The notes under the pieces were generated by a model. It was given only the letters and a program-made list of their open reading frames with translations, was not told the DNA's origin and made no database searches. A DNA stretch of 64,000 bases from NCBI RefSeq assembly GCF_003007715.1, contig NZ_PXNO01000008.1, positions 36,074-100,073 on the forward strand, written 5' to 3'. Origin of the DNA: Marinobacter shengliensis (GTDB taxonomy: Bacteria; Pseudomonadota; Gammaproteobacteria; Pseudomonadales; Oleiphilaceae). Positions within the stretch are counted from its first letter, which is position 1. Each line of letters starts with the position of its first letter. The translations under genes and the position numbers were made by a program. Below, piece by piece: positions 58,261 to 64,000 of this stretch.

Positions 58261-59678
58261 CAGCCAAACCATCCGTGTATGAACCAGCCACCCTGAACAT
58301 CCCGGAACACCCAGGCCAGTTCGCCGCCCGGCAACTGGGCGATGTAGTAATCCCGGTGAACCCGCTGGCCATCCCACCAGCCACCGCTGATGCGCTCCGG
58401 GCCGGAATGCCAGGTTTCCGGGGGCTGAGCCAGAGGCCGGGGAGCCTTCAGGAGCCACAAGGGACGCCGTGGCAGTGTCACTGAAGCCTGTGGCCGGAGT
58501 TTACCGGGTTTGCCCGGATTGTTGGCAGACCAGGCACATTCGGGCCGGTGATCAGCCCTGGCCGCAAGCCGTTTCAGGGACTGTTCGCCCAGGCGAGCTT
58601 GCAGGCGGCTGATCAGTGTGTGCCAGGCTTCGTCCAGGTCTTCCGTTTCGCCCAACAGGTCCCGGCCTAACGGGGCTTCCCGGCCGGTGAAGCGTTTGAC
58701 TGCCAGAATCAGGCCGGTGACCGGTGCGCTCAAGGGGGGGTGGTCCAGCTTCAGGCGTATCAGTTTCAGAAACATCTCGGCCCGGTGTTCCGGCCCGGTA
58801 GTGCGAATGCGTAAACGGGTGGCTTGCTGATGCCGGTGCTGCAGAATCAGTAACAGGGTATCCGTGTCTTGCTGGCGCCAGCACAGGTCTTCCTCCAGTT
58901 CTGACAGAATCCGCTGTAGTGAGAACAGCAGCCCCTCGGTGTGCTCCACTTCGTGAATGAAGTCGGCTTTTTGCCGGAAACTGTGGGGTGGTTGCCAGGG
59001 GGCTTTTGGGTCTGGCCGGGTGCCCTGGATTTTCTGGACCATGGCCAGCAGTTCTGGTGACAGTCGCCGGGCCAGCTCTGTGGGGGGCAGGGCAAACACC
59101 TCTGCCAGGGTGTTCAGCCCCAGGCGTTGTAAGCGGGTGCAGGACTTTTCATCAAACCCTGCGGCCGGCAAGGGCAGGCTTCCCACCGATGCAAGAATGT
59201 GGTGTTTGTCTGCCGTGCATTCCCCTTTGCCGGCCCGGGCCAGTAACTGTGCGGCCTGGGGCGTATGGCCAATGGCGACCCAGGCGGTCAGTTTACGTTC
59301 GGCCAGCGCTTGCTCCACGGTTTGCCAGATAGAAGGCAAACCGCCATACAGTTTCTGCAGGCTGCTGACTTCTGCCCAGATACCGTCTGGCGGTGAGAGG
59401 GTAATGTGTGCTGCATAGCGGTATAGCCAGCGCGCCTGGTCTTCCAACAGCCAGGCTTCCTGCCTGGCTTCGGTACGCATGATGCTCAGTTCTGGTGCCA
59501 GGCCCAGGGCAGTCTTCAGGCGCATACCGGCTTCAATACCAAAATCCCTGGCGTTTGGGCAGGCCTGAACCACGGTATGCCCGGCGCCATCCACAATCGC
59601 CAGGGCTCCTGTGGATGGCTGATTCCGGTGGATGTGGTCCAGCAGCAAATGCGGGAAGTGCAGGTAAAGCCAGAGCAT
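58260..59678 (-). CDS. imuB: ImuB, inactive Y-family polymerase homologue
   Basis: 472 residues from ATG 59678 (MLWLYLHFPHLLLD). It resembles Y-family polymerases but the first catalytic-Asp motif is replaced by YLHFPHLL, as expected for ImuB, a clamp-binding adaptor that couples ImuA and DnaE2. VQACPNARDFGIEAGMRLKTA and GFDEKSCTRLQRLGLNTLAEV (helix-hairpin-helix) are recognisable; the C-terminal third is ImuB-specific (WWDGQRVHRDYYIAQLPGG). Overlaps dnaE2 and follows imuA after 5 bp. Confidence 0.92.
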   Translation of the reverse strand: MLWLYLHFPHLLLDHIHRNQPSTGALAIVDGAGHTVVQACPNARDFGIEAGMRLKTALGLAPELSIMRTEARQEAWLLEDQARWLYRYAAHITLSPPDGIWAEVSSLQKLYGGLPSIWQTVEQALAERKLTAWVAIGHTPQAAQLLARAGKGECTADKHHILASVGSLPLPAAGFDEKSCTRLQRLGLNTLAEVFALPPTELARRLSPELLAMVQKIQGTRPDPKAPWQPPHSFRQKADFIHEVEHTEGLLFSLQRILSELEEDLCWRQQDTDTLLLILQHRHQQATRLRIRTTGPEHRAEMFLKLIRLKLDHPPLSAPVTGLILAVKRFTGREAPLGRDLLGETEDLDEAWHTLISRLQARLGEQSLKRLAARADHRPECAWSANNPGKPGKLRPQASVTLPRRPLWLLKAPRPLAQPPETWHSGPERISGGWWDGQRVHRDYYIAQLPGGELAWVFRDVQGGWFIHGWFG

Positions 59679-59683
59679 ACAGC

Positions 59684-60373
59684 TTACCCTTGTGAACGGG
59701 GCCACGGCCCCTGAACCACACGGGATGAATCCTGAGTGGTGATGTCTGCCCGGTGCCCTAACGCCAGGGAACAACGTTGGCCAGGCCAGCTGCCACGGCG
59801 CTTGATGATGTTTACTTTGAGGTCCTGATGATCCCCTGGCACCAGTTCCAGGCGCAAAGCCGCAGGTGAGTTTTGATCCGCCTGCCGGCGGCTACGGAAC
59901 AGCACACACACATTGCCGCCGGCTTCTGATGCCAGCTGTAGCCGCCGGATATCCCGGCTGGCAAGCTTGCCAGGCCAGGCGAGCACCAGCCCGGTTACCG
60001 GTGAGCGAAGGCAGTTCTCAAGTGTCCACAGGAAATCGCCCTGATCGTCTGTGTTGATCACCACCAGATGGTCCAGATTCACGCCTTCCCGGGCCAGGGC
60101 AGGGGCATAGGGCGTGTGCGGCGGGTTCAGCCAGAAAACGGTCTTGCCCTGCTCAGACAAGCGCTGCATTAATGGCAAAACAAGGTGCAACTCACCAATG
60201 CCGAGGGCATCCAGCAGGCATTCGCTCAACGCGCCCCGGGGCCAACCAAGGCCACCCAGTTGGTTGTCCAGAACCTGATAGCCTGTCGGCTCTGCTGGCT
60301 GCGTAGTTTTTCTGTGCTTGTGGCCCTGCCATACGCGGGCATCCTGCAGAAGACTGCTGAGAAGGTCACTCAT
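59684..60373 (-). CDS. imuA: ImuA, SOS mutasome RecA-like protein
   Basis: 229 residues. A SulA/RecA-related protein ([55 protein letters not shown]) that is the first gene of the imuA-imuB-dnaE2 operon. The complex promotes translesion synthesis and DNA-damage-induced mutation. A perfect-core LexA box lies 16 bp upstream of its start. The P-loop is weak, as is usual for ImuA. Confidence 0.9.
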   Translation of the reverse strand: MSDLLSSLLQDARVWQGHKHRKTTQPAEPTGYQVLDNQLGGLGWPRGALSECLLDALGIGELHLVLPLMQRLSEQGKTVFWLNPPHTPYAPALAREGVNLDHLVVINTDDQGDFLWTLENCLRSPVTGLVLAWPGKLASRDIRRLQLASEAGGNVCVLFRSRRQADQNSPAALRLELVPGDHQDLKVNIIKRRGSWPGQRCSLALGHRADITTQDSSRVVQGPWPRSQG

Positions 60374-60388
60374 GGGGAAATCTCTGAA

Positions 60389-60408
60389 TACTGTTTATAT
60401 ATACAGTA
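60389..60408 (-). promoter_or_regulatory. LexA operator upstream of imuA
   Basis: TACTGTTTATATATACAGTA carries the LexA core CTGT-N8-ACAG with an AT-rich spacer. It is placed 16 bp before imuA, and 92 bp before the divergent phhB start, so phhB could also be touched, though its distance makes this less likely. Confidence 0.92.
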
Positions 60409-60499
60409 TTATTGTGGAGGCGGAATTTCAACTATCCACTTGATAAAACCGCTCACGCCACCCACGCTGGACACAGTAACCAGGAGAGGAGAAACAGCC

Positions 60500-60835
60500 A
60501 TGACAAAACTGAGCCAACACGCCTGTGAAGCCTGCCGTTCAGACGCACCGAAAGTGACCGGCCAGGAGAAGCAGGAACTGCTGAGCGTGATCCCAGACTG
60601 GGAAGATGTGATGGTAGACGGCGAGGAGCAGCTACGCAGGGTCTTCACCTTCAAGAACTTCGTGGAAGCGCAAGCCTTCACCAACAAAGTGGCGGACCTG
60701 GCCGAAGCCGAAAACCATCACCCCGCGATTCTGCTGGAGTGGGGCAAAGCCACCGTGCGCTGGTGGACTCACAAAATCGGCGGTTTGCACAAAAATGATT
60801 TCATTATGGCCGCCAGAACAGACGAGCTTTATTAA
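60500..60835 (+). CDS. phhB: Pterin-4a-carbinolamine dehydratase
   Basis: 111 residues from ATG 60500 with a GGAGAGGAGAAA ribosome site. It dehydrates 4a-hydroxytetrahydrobiopterin after aromatic amino-acid hydroxylation. The PCD motif is [19 protein letters not shown] then [15 protein letters not shown]. An upstream in-frame reading from 60185 is spurious. It stands alone; no phhA is in the window. Its TAA overlaps the stop of the convergent intI gene. Confidence 0.93.
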   Translation: MTKLSQHACEACRSDAPKVTGQEKQELLSVIPDWEDVMVDGEEQLRRVFTFKNFVEAQAFTNKVADLAEAENHHPAILLEWGKATVRWWTHKIGGLHKNDFIMAARTDELY

Positions 60836-61824
60836 AAAGCCTCGTCCACCGGGCTGCGCACACCAAAGCCGCCTTTACGGACAACATGGGTGTAGATTTC
60901 GGTGGTACGGACATCGGAATGGCCGAGTAGCTTCTGGATGGTGCGAATGTCGTAGCCGGCTTCAAGCAGCCTGGTTGCAAAGCTGTGACGCAGGACGTGA
61001 CTGTTTGCCTGCTTGTAGATGCCGGCTTCTCGAATGGCCGCCCCAATGGCTCTTTGAACACTGCGATCCAACAGATGGTGTCGACGCAGGGTATTGCTGC
61101 GTGGGTCTTTAGATAGCTTGCCAGCTGGAAACAGGTATTGCCAGGCTGGCTCCTTGGCCGCCTCCGGAAACTTGCGATTTAGTGCAGAGGGCATGTAAAC
61201 CTCACCATGACCACTGGCCAAATCTTGCTTGTGCTGTACAAGGCAGAGCTCGATCTGTAATTCCAGTGGTTTTAGCAATGACTCCGGGAGCAGGGTTGTT
61301 CTGTCCTTATTGCCTTTGCCGCTGCGAACCATAATCTGCTGCATGCCAAAATCAATATCTTTTACTCGAAGCCTCAACACTTCGTTAATCCGGAGTCCTG
61401 AGCCATACATCAGGCGTGCTACCAGTTGGGAGGCACCTTCTAGATGGCTTATCACAGCTTTGGCTTCGTCGTGCGTAAACACCGTTGGCAGACGACGAGG
61501 TTTTCTTGCTAGTTCAAAAGACAACTCATCCAGAGGTTGTTGAAGGAATTCACGAAAGAGAAATACGATGGCATTCAGCGCTGTTCGCTGTGTACTAATA
61601 CTGCTGTTGCGCTGAACCGCGAGATGAGAGAGAAATTGTTCCACTTCTTTTGTGGCGCAGGTGGAGGGGTGTTGCATGCCATGAAACCGGATAAACCGTT
61701 TGATCCAGTGGCAATAGGTTTGTTCGGTTTTGTAGGCCAAGTTCCGGCTTCGAATCAAAGAGCGAAGCTGATCCATGAAGCGGGTTGGGTTCTCTGGTAG
61801 CTTTGGTGGTACATCCAGAATCAT
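60832..61824 (-). CDS. intI: Integron integrase (tyrosine recombinase)
   Basis: 330 residues from ATG 61824, chosen because GGAGG lies 8 nt upstream; an ATG at 61839 abuts the LexA box. Catalytic residues of the tyrosine recombinase: Arg in [20 protein letters not shown], HxxR in [12 protein letters not shown], the later His in [16 protein letters not shown] and its Tyr. The IntI-specific extra helix region is present ([40 protein letters not shown]). It captures and shuffles gene cassettes at attI and attC sites. The class is unknown from sequence alone but is a chromosomal-type homologue of IntI1. Confidence 0.95.
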   Translation of the reverse strand: MILDVPPKLPENPTRFMDQLRSLIRSRNLAYKTEQTYCHWIKRFIRFHGMQHPSTCATKEVEQFLSHLAVQRNSSISTQRTALNAIVFLFREFLQQPLDELSFELARKPRRLPTVFTHDEAKAVISHLEGASQLVARLMYGSGLRINEVLRLRVKDIDFGMQQIMVRSGKGNKDRTTLLPESLLKPLELQIELCLVQHKQDLASGHGEVYMPSALNRKFPEAAKEPAWQYLFPAGKLSKDPRSNTLRRHHLLDRSVQRAIGAAIREAGIYKQANSHVLRHSFATRLLEAGYDIRTIQKLLGHSDVRTTEIYTHVVRKGGFGVRSPVDEAF

Positions 61825-61838
61825 GCTTATAGCCTCCA

Positions 61839-61858
61839 TGCTGTTTGGATATACAGTA
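61839..61858 (-). promoter_or_regulatory. LexA operator upstream of intI
   Basis: TGCTGTTTGGATATACAGTA has the exact CTGT-N8-ACAG core and matches the imuA box at 17 of 20 positions. It sits directly beside the intI ribosome site (GGAGG at 61833-61837), where LexA would block transcription. SOS control of integron integrases is established in Vibrio cholerae and class 1 integrons. Confidence 0.9.
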
Positions 61859-62062
61859 TTCTAGGTTTTGATTGGTGTAATTGCACGATGAGACGTGGAG
61901 CTATACGACATCTGTCGCAAAATTTCGTGTTTTTTATATGATGGTCTTACAAAGCACTGAAAAATATGGAAGAGTTGGTATCGGTGAAATGCAGATAAGC
62001 GAACAAGCTCCTTGCGGAATCAGCGACATTTGACGCATATTTCCCGGCTGGCATTGCTAGTG

Positions 62063-62172
62063 CCAGATAACTCATTGTTGAAAAAAGAGAAATCTAAGTG
62101 GGTGTTTGGGGTTGCTTGGAATAAGCGTATTTTGCATAGATGTCTTTTGTCGTTGAATTAGCTGTTATCTGG
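62063..62172. other. attC-like inverted repeat between intI and the attI candidate
   Basis: CCAGATAAC (62063-62071) and GTTATCTGG (62164-62172) are exact inverted repeats about 90 bp apart. Inside, the left reads CTCATTGTTGAA and the right reads TTGAATTAGCT, resembling the L and R boxes of an attC. The core GATAAC deviates from the RYYYAAC consensus, so this may be a decayed site or chance. Confidence 0.3.
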
Positions 62173-62257
62173 TTGGTTTCGCGTAATTTTTATTGGGCTT
62201 GTGCCCATTGATTTTGCTCTGGCGCTAAGGTCGCAGGTAAGTCCGTCACCGGCATTT

Positions 62258-62311
62258 TCAGCAACAACGATGTTCGTCGCCTGGGGCAATCCGCCGATAA
62301 CCTGGTTGTGA
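62258..62311 (+). other. attI candidate
   Basis: AGCAACAACGATGTT (62260-62274) matches class 1 attI (AGCAGCAACGATGTT, from memory) at 14 of 15 positions. About 33 bp later comes a GTT core (GTTGTGA, 62305-62311), close to the spacing in attI1. The crossover would fall after the G at 62305. It is about 480 bp from the intI start, further than usual. Confidence 0.45.
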
Positions 62312-62451
62312 TCTGCTAGTCTGAAGTTCAGGTTCGTTCACCGCGTCATTTGCGGTGTTTTCAATCACAGTGCATCGGCGGTTGCTGGTGCTAGGTCAGC
62401 GCAGTAGGCCGTCGAGTTGTTAGCCAGGGATTGGTCTTCGCAATTACCCCC

Positions 62452-62524
62452 AGCTAACCATGCGCGTCAGTACGCGGCCGAAGGCCGCCGGACGCCCTTG
62501 ACAGGGCGCCGCTGCGCTTTGCGT
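62452..62524 (+). other. attC candidate interrupted by the intron
   Basis: A 5' core AGCTAAC (62452-62458) is followed by nested hairpins GCGGCC-GAA-GGCCGC and CGCCCT-TGAC-AGGGCG and then CGCTGCGCTTTGCGT, where a 3' core of the type GTTAGC would be expected but the intron begins instead. A GTTAGCC core at 62419-62425 could mark the previous cassette junction. Position next to intI supports the reading; the core match is imperfect. Confidence 0.4.
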
Positions 62525-64000
62525 GTGTGCCGGGCATGGCACAGAACTAGGGAGGTGAAAGTCCTCCTGCCAGGTGTTCGCAGAGCCGAAGGCTAGGAGA
62601 AGGGCAAGGGCGTCATCGCGAGGTGGGGTCTGAAGGAAGCCCAATCCAAAGCGGCGGGGCGACGAACAGGAACCCGATACGAGGTGTGGTACACCCGGGG
62701 CGAGCGGGCACGTGACCGCGAAGCCCTCCTTCTGCGACTGGGGTGTGCTTTATAAATCGGGCGTCTACGCCGTGAAAGCTCTGTGCCTTACCCCGGGAGG
62801 TCTGCCACGTGTGGACGGACCCACTGAGAGACGAGCGATCGCCTCTGATCGCGTGGCAGAAATCAGCCGAGGGCATAGTAGGTTCGCCCGTGAACCGAAG
62901 GCCCGAACAGAGACAGGAGTCGAGTGTCCGTGCAGGGAAACGGGATGGCATCCGCAAAGCAGCTTGTGCTGCCCCTGGTGAAACCAGGGGATGAACCCGT
63001 TGCCGGAAATCGGGAGAACTCGCACTCCGTTCAACCCTCACCGTGGATGGCGCGTGTATTGAGCAGGGACAACCTCAATCGCGCCCTGAAACAGGTTCGA
63101 CGTAACAAGGGAGCGCCGGGCATCGACGGCATGACCGTGGATGAACTACCGGATTATCTGCGCCAACATTGGCCCGAGATCCGGCAGCAACTGCTCCAGC
63201 AGACCTACCGACCCAAGCCGGTCCGGCGGGTCACCATCCCCAAAGCCAACGGCGGTTCTCGCCCTCTGGGTATCCCGACGGTGCTGGATCGCTTCATCCA
63301 GCAGGCAATCGCTCAGGTGATCCAGCAGGACTGGGAACCCCGCTTCCACCCACACAGCTATGGCTTCCGCCCGGGGCGTTCTGCCCATCAGGCAGTCCGA
63401 TACGGACAGCACTGTGCTCGGGAAGGCCGTAACTGGGTAGTGGACCTGGACCTGGAAGCCTTCTTCGACCGGGTAAATCACGATCGCCTGATGGCACGGC
63501 TGAAACGGCATACGCCGGACAGGCCGCTGCTCAGGCTGATCAACTGGTATCTGAAGGCAGGCGTTCAGATCGGCAACCGCAAAGCCCCGACACCCGAGGG
63601 CGTGCCACAAGGCGGGCCACTGTCTCCGGTACTGGCGAATGTGGTGCTGGACGAACTGGACTGGGAGCTGGAACGGCGCAACCTGAAATTTGCCCGCTAC
63701 GCGGATGACTGCCAGATCTACGTTGGCAGTCGCCGTGCAGGCGAGCGGGTGATGGTGAGTCTGACGCGCTTTATCGAGGACTCGCTGAGGCTCACAGTGA
63801 ATACACGAAAGAGCGCGGTGGACCGGCCCTGGAAGCGAAGCTTCCTGGGCTTCACCCTCAGCCGGAAAGGGCAGCGACTGAAGGTGGCAGACAAAGCCAT
63901 CAGCAAGCTGAAAACCCAGATCCGGATACTGAGCCGCCGAACACGGGGCCACTCACTGGCCCAGGTGATCGCAGATCTGAAAGAGACCCTGCTTGGTTGG
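62525..64000 (+). mobile_element. Group II intron, 5' part (continues beyond window)
   Basis: GTGTGCCGGGCATGGCACAG near 62525 resembles the conserved GUGYG 5' end of bacterial group II introns. It is followed by typical domain I ribozyme features (CTAGGGAGGTGAAAGTCCTCCTG; GAAGGAAGCC) and by an in-frame intron-encoded reverse transcriptase. The exact 5' boundary could be 62523 or 62527. Domain V, domain VI and the 3' exon lie beyond the window. It is in the same direction as cassettes would be. Confidence 0.8.
62991..64000 (+). CDS. ltrA: Group II intron reverse transcriptase/maturase, N-terminal part
   Basis: Open from ATG 62991 to the window edge, 336 residues seen. Reverse transcriptase blocks are in order: NKGAPGIDGM, RPLGIPTVLDRFIQQAI, SYGFRPGRSAHQAV, the block with VDLDLEAFFDRVNHD, EGVPQGGPLSPVLANVVLDE, and the catalytic FARYADD (about residue 235) followed by NTRKSAV and RSFLGFTLS. 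All catalytic Asp are intact. The maturase X domain would begin near the edge; whether an endonuclease domain follows is not visible. An internal ATG at 63048 is possible as start. Confidence 0.93.

Larger units (their letters stand above)
61859..62524. other. Gene-free integron recombination region
   Basis: About 660 bp between the intI operator and the group II intron. No convincing coding frame exists on either strand. Base composition from 61859 to about 62220 is AT-richer than the surrounding genes. It holds an attC-like inverted repeat, an attI-like sequence and an attC-like sequence, listed separately. A cassette promoter would be expected here; TTGCAT, 17 bp, GAATTA starting near 62134 is one weak candidate. 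Confidence 0.6.

Noticed and set aside
60389..60500. phhB as an SOS gene through the imuA LexA box
   Set aside because: The box is 92 bp from the phhB start and no damage-related role is known; kept only as a possibility.
63146..63952. 268-residue frame opposite the intron reverse transcriptase
   Set aside because: Antisense shadow; the plus strand encodes intact reverse-transcriptase blocks.

Overview
The window looks like chromosomal DNA of a marine gammaproteobacterium, most probably Marinobacter or a close relative. The support is gene content and order (ftsB-ispD-ispF-truD-surE-pcm-nlpD-rpoS; metG-rsxABCDGE-nth; lysC-csrA-tRNA-Ser-tRNA-Arg), the style of the proteins and two sodium/ion-linked energy modules (Rsx/Rnf and oxaloacetate decarboxylase). 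The genus is an inference; no database search was possible. Most of the window is well-packed housekeeping DNA. The last 4 kb are accessory.

Layout. 1-7.8 kb: end of enolase, then a forward run for cell division (ftsB), isoprenoids (ispD, ispF), tRNA pseudouridine (truD), stress and repair (surE, pcm), a polyprenyl-phosphate transporter candidate, nlpD and rpoS. 8.6-16.8 kb: a reverse operon metG-rsxA-B-C-D-G-E-nth. 17-21 kb: forward apbC/mrp, dcd, a YjaG-like gene and avtA. 20.9-23.5 kb: reverse purM-purN-DUF3108. 23.7-27.4 kb: forward DUF2066, CDP-alcohol phosphatidyltransferase, hda, an orphan ParA and yqcC. 27.4-35 kb: nadC, a DUF1631 protein, ampD-ampE, a chemotaxis receptor behind a sigma-28-like promoter, and a cobalamin adenosyltransferase. 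35-41.3 kb: reverse pepA-holC-valS-panE. 41.5-43.7 kb: lptF-lptG. 44.4-49.2 kb: alaS, lysC, csrA and three tRNA genes. 49.2-54.9 kb: DUF2058, dbpA and oadGAB. 55.1-60.4 kb: the reverse SOS mutagenesis operon imuA-imuB-dnaE2.

The most interesting part is 58-64 kb. The imuA-imuB-dnaE2 operon has a perfect-core LexA box (CTGT-N8-ACAG). Only about 1.4 kb away, across the small phhB gene, is an integron integrase gene (intI) with its own LexA box differing at 3 of 20 positions. Beyond intI lies about 660 bp without genes holding attI-like and attC-like sequences, then a group II intron whose reverse transcriptase runs off the window. A mutagenic polymerase set and a cassette-shuffling recombinase thus appear to share one stress signal side by side.

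A second system is a family of four intergenic hairpin repeats (606-779, 18180-18287, 39064-39179, 54962-55074). They share a core with two short palindromes and a CTTTCCAAAAA/TTTTTGGAAAG inner arm. Their outer arms differ completely from copy to copy, yet each copy stays self-complementary, and three copies carry a conserved GTAGCCTG tag on the same side.
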